A stretch of 49,937 bases of DNA from Thermodesulfovibrionales bacterium. Its GTDB lineage: Bacteria > Nitrospirota > Thermodesulfovibrionia > Thermodesulfovibrionales > SM23-35. The number at the start of each line of letters is the position of its first letter. Within the stretch, counting starts at the first letter, position 1. Made by a program: the position numbers and the translations under genes. This document shows positions 6,260 through 18,841 of this stretch, one piece after another. The stretch spans positions 1 to 49,937 of the forward strand of contig JAVHLL010000002.1 in NCBI GenBank assembly GCA_031082155.1, given 5' to 3'. Below the pieces are notes generated by a model that saw only the letters and a list, made by a program, of their open reading frames with translations, ran no database searches and was not told the DNA's origin.

Positions 6260-7860
6260 GAACCAGAGGGTTCCTCTGTATCGTGCTTCACGCACATCTT
6301 CCCTATATACGTCATCCGGAGCATGACAATTTTCTCGAAGAGACATGGCTTTTTGAGGCAATCACCGAGACCTATATTCCCCTTCTCGACATGTTTGAAA
6401 GGCTTATTCATGATTCGGTTGATTTCAGGATTACGATATCTCTCAGTCCGACACTCGTTGAGATGTTCCATGATCCACTGCTCCAACAGAGGTATAGACA
6501 CTATCTTGGAAAAATGATTGCGTTCACCGAACAGGAGCTTTCGAGGATTAAAGGAGATGTCCATTTTGAACCTGTTGTGACGATGTATCACGAAAGGTTC
6601 AGGAGAATCCTGCATTTATATGAAGATGTATATAAAAGAGACCTCGTCTCAGCGTTTGAGAACATGTCCGGGACCGGGAAGGTTGAACTCATTACTACCA
6701 CTGCGACCCATGCCTTCCTTCCTGTCTTGTCACATTGCCCTCAGGCGGTAAGGGCGCAGATACTCATCGGCGCTGAACAGCACAGAGAAAAATTTTGCGG
6801 GAAGCTGCGCGGTATGTGGCTTCCTGAATGCGGATATATCCCAGGGTTTGATGCCTTGTTGACTGAGGCGGGAATAAACTATTTTTTCGTCGATACTCAC
6901 GGAATACTCCATGGAGAGCCAACTCCGAGGTTTGGGGCCTCCCTGCCTGTACGTTGCCCTTCAGGAGCTGTCGCTTTCGGAAGAGACAATCAATCAGCCA
7001 AACAGGTATGGTCTTCGATAGAAGGATACCCGGGAGATTTCTGGTACAGGGAATTTTATCGGGACATCGGTTTCGATCTGGATTTGGATTCCCTAAAATC
7101 ATATCTTCATCCGGATGGACTCCGCACCTTTACAGGTCTGAAATATTATCGGATAACGGGGAAGACCCATAACAAAAAACCATATGAGAGAGAAAAAGCA
7201 GTAAAAAAGGCCGCGGAACATGCGCACCATTTTCTCCAGAGCAGAGGGAGCCAGATACAGCATCTGCACGGGAGGCTGGGGATAATGCCGATCATCACTG
7301 CTCCCTATGATGCTGAACTCTTCGGACATTGGTGGTTCGAAGGCCCTGACTGGCTCGATGCATTGTTCAGGATAATGCACCGCGAACAGAACAATTTCAG
7401 GATGATCACGCCCTCGGAGTATCTGGAAGAAGTTGCCGCCGGCTGTTCTGACCTGCAGGTTTCCCAGCCATCTATTTCGAGCTGGGGGGAGAAGGGGTAC
7501 AGTGAAGTATGGGTGAACGAAACGAATGATTATGTCTACCGGCATCTTTTCAAGGCAGCTGACCGCATGGTTCTGCTTGCCGATACCTTTCCTCAGTCGG
7601 AAGGGATACTGCGAAGGGCTATAAATCAGGCGGCGCGGGAGCTTCTCCTTGCCCAGCAGAGCGACTGGACGTTTATCATGAAGAACCGGACTGCTACGGG
7701 ATATGCGCAAAAAAGGATTGAAGAACATCTCAGCAGATTTACCCGCCTCTACGATTCGATTATATCTGACAATATTTCTGCGACATGGCTGGGAGAAGTG
7801 GAAGAGAGGGACAAGATATTTAAGAATATCAGTTATTCAGTTTTCCGCAGCAAGCCGTAA
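6256..7860 (+). CDS. GH57 1,4-alpha-glucan branching enzyme-like protein (DUF1957)
   Basis: A 534-residue member of glycoside hydrolase family 57. In characterised relatives the enzyme cuts an alpha-1,4 glucan and rejoins the fragment as an alpha-1,6 branch (glycogen synthesis). Visible signatures are the N-terminal LHAHLPYIRHPE segment, WLPECGY (about residues 191-197, with the catalytic Glu), and TAPYDAELFGHWWFEG (about 350-365, with the Asp acid and surrounding His/Trp). The C-terminal helical part fits DUF1957. The length matches branching enzymes rather than GH57 amylases. It begins at ATGA overlapping lptG, an unusual partner for a glycogen enzyme. No glgA, glgC or glgP is nearby, so the in vivo substrate is unproven. 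Confidence 0.85.
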   Translation: MRTRGFLCIVLHAHLPYIRHPEHDNFLEETWLFEAITETYIPLLDMFERLIHDSVDFRITISLSPTLVEMFHDPLLQQRYRHYLGKMIAFTEQELSRIKGDVHFEPVVTMYHERFRRILHLYEDVYKRDLVSAFENMSGTGKVELITTTATHAFLPVLSHCPQAVRAQILIGAEQHREKFCGKLRGMWLPECGYIPGFDALLTEAGINYFFVDTHGILHGEPTPRFGASLPVRCPSGAVAFGRDNQSAKQVWSSIEGYPGDFWYREFYRDIGFDLDLDSLKSYLHPDGLRTFTGLKYYRITGKTHNKKPYEREKAVKKAAEHAHHFLQSRGSQIQHLHGRLGIMPIITAPYDAELFGHWWFEGPDWLDALFRIMHREQNNFRMITPSEYLEEVAAGCSDLQVSQPSISSWGEKGYSEVWVNETNDYVYRHLFKAADRMVLLADTFPQSEGILRRAINQAARELLLAQQSDWTFIMKNRTATGYAQKRIEEHLSRFTRLYDSIISDNISATWLGEVEERDKIFKNISYSVFRSKP

Positions 7861-7865
7861 TCTGA

Positions 7866-8774
7866 TTACTGCAGTAACTTCTCGTATGGGTATGACTTCA
7901 GATAGGTAAGGAATTCTTCAAGGGAGTTCGATGAGACGGAATTTTTATTCATTACCAGCGAGAAATCTCTTACGATCTTTTCCTCTTTGATATTCAGCAG
8001 GCGTAATATTCCGTACTTGTCTTCTTTTCGTGCAGCCCAACGGGAAATAATCGAAACACCGAGTCCGTTCTCGACCGCATACTTGATTGCTTCCGTGCTG
8101 CCGAGGATACTGCTTATATGCATGTCATGAGGGGTGATCCCATGCCGTGCAAGGAATTTCTCGATAACCTGACGGGTTCCCGAACCCGCTTCCCTGAAAA
8201 TAAAAGGCTCCTTTACGATGTCGGATACGGAAACTTCTTTTTTCTTTGCCCAGGGATGGTGTAGTGGAACAATTACAACGAGTTCATCGGAAAGGAGTTT
8301 TTTCACAACCATCTTCTGGCGGATTACGTCTCCTTCCACAAGGCCAATGTCCACATTTCCGGCATTGAGGAGTTCAATAACCCTTTTCGTATTGCTGACA
8401 TGGAGATATATTTTTATTTTTGGATGGGCATTCCGAAACTCGGTGATGAGGCTGGGAAGGAGGTAATTTCCGATATTTGAACCTGCACCGACGGCAAGGC
8501 TCCCTTTCACAAGACCGGTCTGTTTCCCGATGGCCTTATCTGCAGAAGCATAGAGGGCAAGGATCTCCTTTGCGTATTTATAGAGTGTTTCGCCGGCAGG
8601 AGTGAGGGTAACCGTACTGGAAGATCTGTCGAACAGTTTCGTCTCATATTTTTCCTCAAGTGCTTGAATCTGAAGGCTGACGGCAGGTTGTGTAAGATGA
8701 ATTATTTCGGAAGTTTTTGAAAAGCTCCGCGTTTCGGCTACGGTACAGAAGACTTTTAGTTTGTGATCTTCCAT
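7866..8774 (-). CDS. LysR-family transcriptional regulator (CysB-like; possibly selenium-associated)
   Basis: A 302-residue LysR regulator. A winged helix-turn-helix occupies about 1-60 (LKVFCTVAETRSFSKTSE... and TQPAVSLQIQALEE), and a two-lobed effector-binding domain spans about 90-295. The sequence resembles the subgroup named selenium metabolism-associated LysR regulators in some annotation schemes; that link is from memory and fits the selenoprotein genes in this window but is not shown by it. The ATG at 8772 follows GGAGGACATGA on the minus strand. It lies downstream of the RNase P RNA gene and is separated from it by an inverted repeat. Target genes are unknown. Confidence 0.85.
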   Translation of the reverse strand: MEDHKLKVFCTVAETRSFSKTSEIIHLTQPAVSLQIQALEEKYETKLFDRSSSTVTLTPAGETLYKYAKEILALYASADKAIGKQTGLVKGSLAVGAGSNIGNYLLPSLITEFRNAHPKIKIYLHVSNTKRVIELLNAGNVDIGLVEGDVIRQKMVVKKLLSDELVVIVPLHHPWAKKKEVSVSDIVKEPFIFREAGSGTRQVIEKFLARHGITPHDMHISSILGSTEAIKYAVENGLGVSIISRWAARKEDKYGILRLLNIKEEKIVRDFSLVMNKNSVSSNSLEEFLTYLKSYPYEKLLQ

Positions 8775-8803
8775 TCATGTCCTCCAGAAAAACAGGCAGT
8801 TAA

Positions 8804-8881
8804 AAGTTAAGAATGAAAAGTTTAAAATGAATGAGTAGTGAGGAACAGTTTTGTAATTTTCTCACTTTTCACTCTTAACTC
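8804..8881. repeat. Long imperfect inverted repeat in the LysR leader
   Basis: An 18-base arm at 8804-8821 is nearly complementary to 8864-8881; the few mismatches are compatible with wobble pairs. The arms are A/T-rich runs of the AGTTAAG/AAAAGT type. It lies between rnpB and the LysR start on the minus strand and could form a leader hairpin or be a copy of a dispersed repeat. Confidence 0.5.
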
Positions 8882-8900
8882 ATGCCTTTTAACTTTTTTA

Positions 8901-9341
8901 GTCAGAGCAGGCGTATAAGCCGAGTTCTGTATCTGTGGTCATTCATCTAAGATCTGCTGTTGCCAGCAGACTCGTGCGGTCTTTACCCGTCCCGCCACTC
9001 CAGCCCTCACATGTAGGACGGGAGATTCGAAGGGGCCCCTCTCAAGGCGGAACCTATTCGACCTTGCTCATGGTGGGGTTTTCCAAGCCCGGAATGTCGT
9101 CATCCCGGCTGGTGAGCTCTTACCTCACCTTTTCACCCTTATCCACCGGGGTCTAAGCCCCGAAGTTCAGAGTTAAACTCTGAACTTCCGCAACAGGCGG
9201 GTAGACGGTTTCCCTTTCTGTGGCACTTTCCTTGGGGTCGCCCCCAGTCGCTGTTAACGACCACCATGCCCTGCTGAGCTCGGACTTTCCTCTCCGAAAA
9301 GACGGTTGCCTTTACGGAGCGACCACTTTTCCTGCTCTGAC
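8901..9341 (-). ncRNA. rnpB: RNase P RNA, class A
   Basis: The minus strand carries the RNase P RNA: terminal helix GTCAGAGCAGG / CCTGCTCTGAC closing the molecule (8901-8911 with 9331-9341), the conserved GAGGAAAGTCCGAGCTC block near the 5' end (9278-9294 region), and GTAAAGACCGCACGAG plus ACAGAACTCGGCTTATA near the 3' end. It is the ribozyme that removes 5' leaders from precursor tRNAs. The length of about 440 nt is usual for type A RNA. Confidence 0.97.
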
Positions 9342-9359
9342 CTATAATAAAGTTTTATT

Positions 9360-9389
9360 ATTATATAACGATTACTAAAATATTGGCAA
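9360..9389 (-). promoter_or_regulatory. Promoter of rnpB
   Basis: On the minus strand, TTGCCA (9384-9389), an 18-bp spacer and a perfect TATAAT (9360-9365) stand about 20 bp before the mature RNase P RNA. The rest of 9342-9533 holds no gene. Confidence 0.6.
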
Positions 9390-9533
9390 CGGGTGGTATC
9401 AGAAACAATATGTTATGCCATTGCATTTTTTGAATCGGAATAAAGGTTCTATACCCAAGATCTCTGGAAATTCCTGTCTAGCCAAAAGGGAGGAAAGGGG
9501 AAAATTGTTTTCCCGAGAGGAAAACCGGACTGC

Positions 9534-10253
9534 TTACTCGCTGTTCTTATAAAAGAGGATACGGCGGCACTGAGGACAGTGCATGATGACCTCATTTTTT
9601 TTCAATTCGACGAAGAGTTGGGGTGGGACATTCATATTACATCCCTGGCAGATTTCTCCCCGTGCCTCTGCCACCGCATATCCCCTGTGAATGCCGAGGA
9701 GGTCGATATATTCTTCATAAAGTTCATCCCCGACGGTTTGTGCTATTCCCGCACGCAGGCTCTTAAGCTGCGCGAGTTCCTGGTCGAAGGCTGTTTTTTC
9801 CGTTTCTACCTTCAGCTTGACCGCATCGATTTTCTCTTTCTCTTTTATGAATATGAATTCTTCTGTTTTGACCTGTTGTGATGTGCTCTCCATCTCCTCC
9901 ATGATGAGGAGTATTCCGTCCTCTATGGTGTACTGCTCTTTCTCGACCGATTCGATTTCTGTAAGAAGAGCCTGGTATTCTTTATTTGTTTTTATCTCGG
10001 AAGTCCGTGCCTTGAGTTTCCTGACCTTCTCCCCGGTCTCATCAAGTGCACGTTCCCTGTCGCGTTTCCTTTTTTCGAGAGATTCGAGTTTCTCCTTTCC
10101 TGCCCGGAGTAGTCTCTGAGAGTCATTAAGGGGTAGTTCTGCAGCCGCGATTCTCGTAGGGATATCGCCGATCAGATTGTTGAGGTCAATAATTTTAAGG
10201 TCAATCTGCTGAAGTTCTATCAGGTTTTTGAGTTGTTCATTCATAGTTATCAT
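9534..10253 (-). CDS. Coiled-coil protein with C-terminal C4 zinc ribbon (DUF164 type)
   Basis: A 239-residue cytoplasmic protein. Residues about 10-170 are a heptad-rich, charged coiled coil. The C-terminus has CQGCNMNVPP and CPQC, a four-cysteine zinc ribbon (about residues 201-229). This matches the widespread DUF164/zf-RING_7 family, whose role is poorly defined and may involve nucleic acid or translation. It lies directly downstream of a tRNA gene on the same strand, and the ATG at 10251 could be read from the rpoD-tRNA transcript. Confidence 0.85.
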   Translation of the reverse strand: MITMNEQLKNLIELQQIDLKIIDLNNLIGDIPTRIAAAELPLNDSQRLLRAGKEKLESLEKRKRDRERALDETGEKVRKLKARTSEIKTNKEYQALLTEIESVEKEQYTIEDGILLIMEEMESTSQQVKTEEFIFIKEKEKIDAVKLKVETEKTAFDQELAQLKSLRAGIAQTVGDELYEEYIDLLGIHRGYAVAEARGEICQGCNMNVPPQLFVELKKNEVIMHCPQCRRILFYKNSE

Positions 10254-10263
10254 CTCACCAGTA

Positions 10264-10339
10264 TGGTGGGCCCACCAGGACTCGAACCTGGGACCAACCG
10301 GTTATGAGCCGGTAGCTCTACCAGCTGAGCTATGGGCCC
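10264..10339 (-). tRNA. tRNA with CAT anticodon (probably tRNA-Ile2, otherwise Met)
   Basis: A complete cloverleaf on the minus strand: acceptor GGGCCCA (10333-10339) pairs with TGGGCCC (10268-10274), discriminator A, and an encoded CCA. The anticodon loop is CTCATAA, giving anticodon CAT; the T arm contains TTCGAGT. The acceptor and the TTGGTC variable segment resemble tRNA-Ile2 species whose C34 becomes lysidine, rather than initiator Met. The choice between Ile2 and elongator Met needs a dedicated model. Confidence 0.93.
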
Positions 10340-10443
10340 TTCTTTTGTGAAGCATCGAGCGTTCAGGGCACAAAACATTCCGTGTTTCCAGATTCTGAGC
10401 AATTACTCAGAACTTTTACTATAGAATATTGATTTCTGTATGG

Positions 10444-12015
10444 TCAAGACTTTTCGATGAATTCTCTCAGCCATTTACTCCGTGAAGGGTGTTTCAGTTT
10501 CCTGATAGCCTTCACCTCGATTTGCCGTATTCTCTCACGGGTAACATCGAACTCAAGTCCTACTTCTTCGAGGGTGTGAGGGATGTCAATCCCGATGCCG
10601 AAGCGTTTTCTGATGATCTTTTCTTCTTTCGAAGGAAGCGAACAGAGTATCTGGTCAATTCTTTTCCTCATATCATCCTGGATCGCATAGTCGAGAGGTG
10701 AAGGCATTGCTTTATCTTCGATGAAATCACGCAGGTGCGTATCTTCTTCACCAATCGGGGTTTCGAGCGATATCGGTTCCTTTGAAATCTTAAGGATACT
10801 GCTCACCTTCTCAACAGGGATTTTTAAACGGTCAGCGATCTCCCCGGGTGTCGGTTCCCGTCCGATTTCCTGTACAAGTTCCCGTGCAACCTTTGTTATT
10901 TTATTAATCGTCTCAACCATGTGAACCGGTATGCGTATGGTTCTGGACTGATCAGCGAGTGCCCGTGTGATCGCCTGTCGGATCCACCAGGTCGCATAGG
11001 TGCTGAATTTGTATCCGCGCTTGTACTCGAATTTATCCACTGCCCGCATGAGACCGCTGTTTCCCTCCTGAATGAGGTCAGAAAAACTGAGCCCTCTCCC
11101 GAGGTACCTTTTCGCAATGCTGATGACAAGGCGCAGGTTCGCTTCGATCATAGCTTTCCGTGCATCATGAATTTCCTGTTCTCCTTCGATGAGGACCCGC
11201 AGCGCCTTTTTCATTTCCGTTGCTTTCATTCCGAAGAGGAATTCTTTTTCTTCGATTCTATCTTTATATGCAGCAATGGTCTTTTTTCTTTCAGTGGTCA
11301 GATTCTTTATGCGTTTACCTGCGTTTGATATCTTTCTCTGAAGTGCTTCCACTTCTGAAACAGATTTCCTGAGTTCTTCCGAGAACGCAAGCACTACATC
11401 GTCCTTTAACCGGAGTTGCCCGACTTTTTCCAGTATCTCATTCCTGTTCTGTTCGAGGAGTGCGATGAGAGAACCTGATCTGTTCTTTGTTTTCCCTGAA
11501 GACACGCGTTTCGGGAGCGGTTTTTCCTTTTTCGTGTCTTCCTTGAGCTTCCTGAGATGCTTATTCCTCTTTTTGTTGAGACGGTCTATTTCCTGTGTTA
11601 TTGCAAAGAATCTTTTGTACTCAAGGAACAGATCATCCTCAGTTTCGTCATCGCTGCTTTGAATGATGTCGGTAAGCGGTACATCGCCGCTCTGCGTCAA
11701 TTTTCCCAGGGAAATGAGTTTTCTGAGCACGAAAGGAAGAGAGAAGATCACGCGGGAGACCATTTCCTTCCCTTCTTCTATCTTTTTGGCGATCTCGATT
11801 TCTCCTTCCCTTGTGAGAAGAGGAACGCTGCTCATTTCCTTGAGGTAGATGCGGACAGGGTCCTTCTCGCCTTCTATAAAATCTGAACCTTTCTCTTCCT
11901 CCTCCTCAGCGGCCTTTTCTTCCACTTCTCCTGTATCGAGGAAAAGTTCATCTCTGTCTCCGTCATAAATTTTCAGATAATCAGCATAGTCAAAATAATC
12001 GAAATACTGTTTCAT
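10444..12015 (-). CDS. rpoD: Primary sigma factor RpoD (sigma70)
   Basis: A 523-residue group 1 sigma factor that directs RNA polymerase to housekeeping promoters. Region 1.2 begins near [10 protein letters not shown] (about residue 53). A non-conserved, Lys/Glu-rich insert follows. Region 2 has the core-binding and -10 recognition block ([16 protein letters not shown], then [15 protein letters not shown]). Region 4 ends with [20 protein letters not shown], the -35-binding helix-turn-helix. Region 1.1 is short and acidic. The start overlaps the dnaG stop (ATGA). It is the last protein gene of the rpsU-yqeY-NIF3-dnaG-rpoD operon. The TTGACA/TATAAT promoters seen in the window fit this factor. 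Confidence 0.97.
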   Translation of the reverse strand: MKQYFDYFDYADYLKIYDGDRDELFLDTGEVEEKAAEEEEEKGSDFIEGEKDPVRIYLKEMSSVPLLTREGEIEIAKKIEEGKEMVSRVIFSLPFVLRKLISLGKLTQSGDVPLTDIIQSSDDETEDDLFLEYKRFFAITQEIDRLNKKRNKHLRKLKEDTKKEKPLPKRVSSGKTKNRSGSLIALLEQNRNEILEKVGQLRLKDDVVLAFSEELRKSVSEVEALQRKISNAGKRIKNLTTERKKTIAAYKDRIEEKEFLFGMKATEMKKALRVLIEGEQEIHDARKAMIEANLRLVISIAKRYLGRGLSFSDLIQEGNSGLMRAVDKFEYKRGYKFSTYATWWIRQAITRALADQSRTIRIPVHMVETINKITKVARELVQEIGREPTPGEIADRLKIPVEKVSSILKISKEPISLETPIGEEDTHLRDFIEDKAMPSPLDYAIQDDMRKRIDQILCSLPSKEEKIIRKRFGIGIDIPHTLEEVGLEFDVTRERIRQIEVKAIRKLKHPSRSKWLREFIEKS

Positions 12016-13703
12016 TCTTTTATCCCTTTAATCCGGTTCCGTTTTTCTTTCAGGAGAGAATTAAGAATTTCTGCATTGTTCGCTTCCTCTGCCTGTATCC
12101 GTCTCTCTTCATCTTTTTTCCGCTTTATTGTTTGTAAACAATCAGTGATGTTTCTGTCAATATGTTCGGGGTCAAAGCCGGGGTTCAGCGTCAGTCCGGT
12201 GATCAGTGTCCGTTCTTTTTCTTCAGTCAGATCAAGCAGGAATTCCGGTGTTATCTCTCCGGAAAATGTTTTCACTTTCCGGAAAATAGCCCTGATTACA
12301 GTATTCTGCAGGTCCTCGGTGTTCAGTTCCGAGAGAATGCTTCCCGCTTTTTCCGGACAGGTGACAAGAGCGCTCAGCAGGAGATACTCCTCACGGTACA
12401 GTGGCGCAACCGGAAACGCAGCCCCTTTTGCGGTGAACTGTTCAGACACTGTTTTTTTAATGAATCTGTCGAGTTCGCTCCTCAATACCGCTTCATGAAT
12501 CCCTGACCTGTCAGAGAGCTCACCAAGCAGTTCATCCGCAAGAATTTTGTCGTGTACAGAGAAGATGATCCCGAGCGCTTCATGCACCGTCTCGGTGTGT
12601 CCGCCTTTTGCAGTCTTCAGGATGAATTCCATTGCGGACATCGTATGACGAAGGGCATTCCTGAATGCTTCACTGCCGTTTTTCTTCAGGAAACTGTCCG
12701 GGTCGTCGCCCTTCGGCAGAAGCAGGACCTTTGCATGGAGATCATTTTCACAGATAAAGGCAAGAGATCGCCGTGCTGCGGCAATGCCTGCATCGTCCCC
12801 GTCGAAAACCAGAATGGCCTGCTTGGCAAGAAGTTTCAGTTTCCGCAGGTGCCTTGGGGTGAGTGCGGTTCCGAGAGGTGCGACCACGTTGAGAAATCCG
12901 TATTGATGACAGACGATAACGTCAAGATACCCTTCAACGATAAGCGCATGTCCTTTTTTCCGGATTTCATCCTTTGCGAGATGAATGCCGAAGAGCGTAT
13001 CACTTTTCTTAAATATTACGGTTTCCTGTGTATTGAGATATTTCGGCTGGGAATTATCCATAACCCTGCCGCCGAAAGCGATTATGTCATTCCTGGTATT
13101 ACATATAGGAAACATAATCCGCCCTCTGAACCAGTCACGATAGCCCTTTCCCTCTGCTGCGATAAGCCCTGCATCCATCATCGTGGATTCAGGGAAGCCG
13201 AGCTTTTTAAGGTGCTTCAGGAGTGAGTATTTATCTTCTGAAGCAAATCCAATGGAAAATTTTCCGAGAGATTCCCCGGAAAGGCCCCTCTTTTTCAGAT
13301 ATGCGCTCGCCACCGAAGAATTTTTCAGATTGTTCATGTAATATTTCGAGGCCTCTTCATTTGCGCGAAGGAGCGCAGTTCGTTTTTCGGAAGAAGCGTC
13401 TTCACCGGACTGAAAGGCGGGCATCCTGATGCCTGCCTTTTTTGCAAGATAGGCGACCGCTTCCCTGAAAGAAAGGTTTTCCTGTTTCATGAGAAAGGTA
13501 ATGATATCGCCCCCTGTTCCGCACCCGAAACAATGGAATATCTGCTTTTCAGGACTGACCATAAAGGAAGGGGTCTTTTCAGTATGGAACGGACACAAAC
13601 CTTTCAGATTCTGACCGGATTTCTTCAAATGAACGTAATCAGAAATGAACTCAACAATGTCCATGCGGGATTTTATCTCTTCAGGAAGCCCCTCGGATTT
13701 CAT
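12012..13703 (-). CDS. dnaG: DNA primase DnaG
   Basis: A 563-residue primase that makes RNA primers for chromosomal replication. The N-terminal CHC2 zinc domain is clear ([11 protein letters not shown] ... [11 protein letters not shown], about residues 38-65). The catalytic TOPRIM core has the acidic residues in VEGYLDVI and LVFDGDDAG (about residues 255-310). The C-terminal domain that would bind helicase DnaB is present but divergent (about 420-563). The length is normal. It overlaps the NIF3-like gene and rpoD by four bases each, showing tight coupling. Confidence 0.97.
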   Translation of the reverse strand: MKSEGLPEEIKSRMDIVEFISDYVHLKKSGQNLKGLCPFHTEKTPSFMVSPEKQIFHCFGCGTGGDIITFLMKQENLSFREAVAYLAKKAGIRMPAFQSGEDASSEKRTALLRANEEASKYYMNNLKNSSVASAYLKKRGLSGESLGKFSIGFASEDKYSLLKHLKKLGFPESTMMDAGLIAAEGKGYRDWFRGRIMFPICNTRNDIIAFGGRVMDNSQPKYLNTQETVIFKKSDTLFGIHLAKDEIRKKGHALIVEGYLDVIVCHQYGFLNVVAPLGTALTPRHLRKLKLLAKQAILVFDGDDAGIAAARRSLAFICENDLHAKVLLLPKGDDPDSFLKKNGSEAFRNALRHTMSAMEFILKTAKGGHTETVHEALGIIFSVHDKILADELLGELSDRSGIHEAVLRSELDRFIKKTVSEQFTAKGAAFPVAPLYREEYLLLSALVTCPEKAGSILSELNTEDLQNTVIRAIFRKVKTFSGEITPEFLLDLTEEKERTLITGLTLNPGFDPEHIDRNITDCLQTIKRKKDEERRIQAEEANNAEILNSLLKEKRNRIKGIKE

Positions 13704-14674
13704 TCAACCTGCGCAGCAGTGAAACGACTGAATCTTCTGAATCCGGAGCATTCAAGTATCTCGTAAGAAAAGCCTTGGGTAATCTCATCGAGGAGAAGAT
13801 TGAGGCCGATATTGTCGCTTGAAATGTGTCCTGCGATGATCACATTCAGATGATTTTTTTCGGCCTCTTTTCTGTGATCTTCACTGAGGTGCATCCCCAC
13901 GATTGTATTTACGCCGCTTCGGGTGAGACTCTCGAATATTTCTTTTGAACCTTCTGTGCCGCCGGTCATATCGACGAAGATTTTTCCTGCCTTTCTGTTC
14001 CCCTGGCCGAGGAGGATGTTCGGCCCAAAACTTTCTCTCCCCGCGGTTTTATATTCCGGAATATCTTTGAGAAGCGTGAGTACATCGGAAAGCGTATAAG
14101 GCTTCTCAGTGTCAAAAAGCCGCTGGAGAAATGTCGTAACCATATTGTCGGCAGGTGTGTGAAGGCAGAGGAAGGGGAGGTCAAGAAGCCGGGCTGCATC
14201 AACGGCTCTTGTATGGTTTACCGGCATCAGTTTTCTTTCTACTTCCTGGATCCTTCCGTCCATAAGCCCCTCGGCGATATTGATCGGCACCCCGTAAGTG
14301 CTGAGAATATCAGACTGCATTTGCATGACCGATGCAAGATTTGCGAGAGCCCTTCCTGAAGGATGATGGGAAAGAAGCAGGTCGATTTTCTTCCCCCTCG
14401 CGCGCAGGGTATCGGCAAGCAGTATTTCACCGACGTCGATATCTATCCCGGTAAATATTGTGATGACTTCAGAGTCTACGTCTCCGACAAGTATCCGTGA
14501 GTCGGAATAAGGGTTTTCAAGAGATTCGAAGTCGAAGGAATCCCTTTCCTCAGGGTTCAGTTTGTTGAATTCTTTTTTCCTGCGGTCGAGTTCCTGAAGG
14601 ACGAAGATTTTTCCTCTGGGATCATTCTCTATGCCTGTTGCAACCGCTTTTTTGTATAAGTTCCCGAGTCTCAT
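13700..14674 (-). CDS. NIF3-like dinuclear metal-binding protein
   Basis: A 324-residue protein of the NGG1p-interacting factor 3 family. Metal-ligand segments are visible: SHHPSG (about residues 101-106) and IIAGHISSDNIG (about 280-291). The family fold binds two metal ions; the reaction is unknown, with hydrolase or GTP-cyclohydrolase-like roles having been suggested. The first 60 residues, rich in charged helix, are additional to the short NIF3 form. Placement between yqeY and dnaG with four-base overlaps on both sides indicates shared transcription with replication and transcription genes, which does not itself reveal the function. Confidence 0.85.
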   Translation of the reverse strand: MRLGNLYKKAVATGIENDPRGKIFVLQELDRRKKEFNKLNPEERDSFDFESLENPYSDSRILVGDVDSEVITIFTGIDIDVGEILLADTLRARGKKIDLLLSHHPSGRALANLASVMQMQSDILSTYGVPINIAEGLMDGRIQEVERKLMPVNHTRAVDAARLLDLPFLCLHTPADNMVTTFLQRLFDTEKPYTLSDVLTLLKDIPEYKTAGRESFGPNILLGQGNRKAGKIFVDMTGGTEGSKEIFESLTRSGVNTIVGMHLSEDHRKEAEKNHLNVIIAGHISSDNIGLNLLLDEITQGFSYEILECSGFRRFSRFTAAQVE

Positions 14675-15120
14675 GTTTTCTCAAGGAGGTCTTTTGCACG
14701 CTGACTGACAATCTTGCCGTCAGCAGCGCCTTTGACTCTCGGAATGACGAGACGCATAAGTTTGCCGAAGTCCTGAGGCCCTTGCGCGGCAGATTCCCGT
14801 ATTGCTTCTGTAATGAGCCTGTCGAGTTCTTCTGCAGTCAGCTGTTGAGGGAGGTATGACTGGAGGATTGCCAATTCCTGACGTTCTTTTTCAGCCAGGT
14901 CTTCCCTTCCACCTTTTGAGAACTGCTCAATAGATTCCCTCCTCTGTTTTGCAAGTACAGAGAGTACAGAGAGAATATCGTCATCCGACAGGTCAGCGCC
15001 CTTGTCGATCTGACGGTATTTTATGGCTGCCTTGGCCATGCGCACAACAGAAACCCTTAAACTGTCTGATGCCTTAAGTGAAGATTTCAGATCATCATCG
15101 AGTTTCTGTAAAAGGGACAT
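14671..15120 (-). CDS. yqeY: GatB/YqeY-domain protein
   Basis: A 149-residue protein related to the tRNA-binding tail of the amidotransferase subunit GatB. It has the usual two halves: an N-terminal helical domain (about 1-90, LQKLDDDLKSSLKASD...) and the YqeY motif region with LPQQLTAEELDRLITEAI and DFGKLMRLVIPRVKGAADGK (about 90-140). It probably interacts with tRNA or aminoacylation factors, but a precise role is not established. It starts one base inside the rpsU stop, so it is translationally coupled, and ends overlapping the NIF3-like gene. Confidence 0.92.
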   Translation of the reverse strand: MSLLQKLDDDLKSSLKASDSLRVSVVRMAKAAIKYRQIDKGADLSDDDILSVLSVLAKQRRESIEQFSKGGREDLAEKERQELAILQSYLPQQLTAEELDRLITEAIRESAAQGPQDFGKLMRLVIPRVKGAADGKIVSQRAKDLLEKT

Positions 15121-15317
15121 TATCTGACCGCCACTCTTATTTTTTTGAAAGCTTTCTTGCGAGCAGCAATTGCCTTTTTCTTTCTTTTTACACTTGGCTT
15201 TTCGAAATGCTCTCTCTTTTTTATTTCAGAGAGTATGCCATCTTTTTCGCATTGTTTCTTAAACCTTTTCAGCGCATTCTCGAAAGAGTCACTCTCACGT
15301 ACCCGTACATAGGGCAT
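15120..15317 (-). CDS. rpsU: Small ribosomal subunit protein bS21
   Basis: A 65-residue, very basic protein. The N-terminal [20 protein letters not shown] and the Lys/Arg-rich tail are diagnostic of S21, which sits near the anti-Shine-Dalgarno end of 16S rRNA and assists initiation. It is the first gene of the macromolecular-synthesis operon and lies behind a clear promoter (15354-15383), with a GGGAGGGGGG ribosome site on the minus strand ahead of the ATG. Confidence 0.97.
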   Translation of the reverse strand: MPYVRVRESDSFENALKRFKKQCEKDGILSEIKKREHFEKPSVKRKKKAIAARKKAFKKIRVAVR

Positions 15318-15353
15318 CCATATACCCCCCTCCCTGTCTAAAAATAGAGTATA

Positions 15354-15383
15354 ATTTTAACAGGTTGAGAATTAAGCTGTCAA
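15354..15383 (-). promoter_or_regulatory. Promoter of the rpsU-rpoD operon
   Basis: On the minus strand, a perfect TTGACA (15378-15383), an 18-bp spacer and TAAAAT (15354-15359) stand about 40 bp upstream of the rpsU ATG. Confidence 0.7.
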
Positions 15384-15669
15384 TGTAACTTCTTGCAAAA
15401 TTTGGTTTATTATGATAAATTTCTCTGTACTGTGAGAGGGGAGGTTTTTTCCTCTCCCGCGGACCCCTGCGTTTCCCGAAAGGGAGAAACATGAAGACTC
15501 AAACGGGCATCGTTCTGATGAAAAAACGGCAATCATTACAGAGAGCGAGGTGCCGGGATAAATCAGCAACAGCAATTATTCAAGACAAAAGAGCGCCTGA
15601 AATATTTTTCACCGTCGTCTCAACAGACGAGTCGAGCGGAGGTACGGGATGCTTTTTTAAGGGAAGGAA
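15384..15669. other. Intergenic stretch between rpsU and the regulator gene
   Basis: This holds a hairpin with a T6 loop (about 15434-15455), a second short hairpin (about 15471-15489), and an open frame of 62 codons at 15491-15679 with a GGGAG site upstream. The frame matches nothing I know and overlaps the regulator start by ten bases. It may be a leader peptide or chance, and I do not call it a gene. Confidence 0.35.
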
Positions 15670-18699
<3,030 letters not shown>

Positions 18700-18841
18700 A
18701 GAAGGTTCTCGTCCCCTCATTAAAAACGTATAACTCTCCTTCTGGCTCATTTTTTCTTAATAAAACATACGAAAAAGCTTGCTCTCCAGTGCATATTTAT
18801 GCAAAATAAAATGGCGTAAAACCTTCCCTTCATTAACCGAA

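Noticed and set aside
7099..7728. 209-codon minus-strand frame
   Set aside because: It is the antisense shadow of the GH57 gene, whose motifs are clear.
12552..13226. 224-codon plus-strand frame
   Set aside because: It is the antisense shadow of dnaG, with no family resemblance and no ribosome site.
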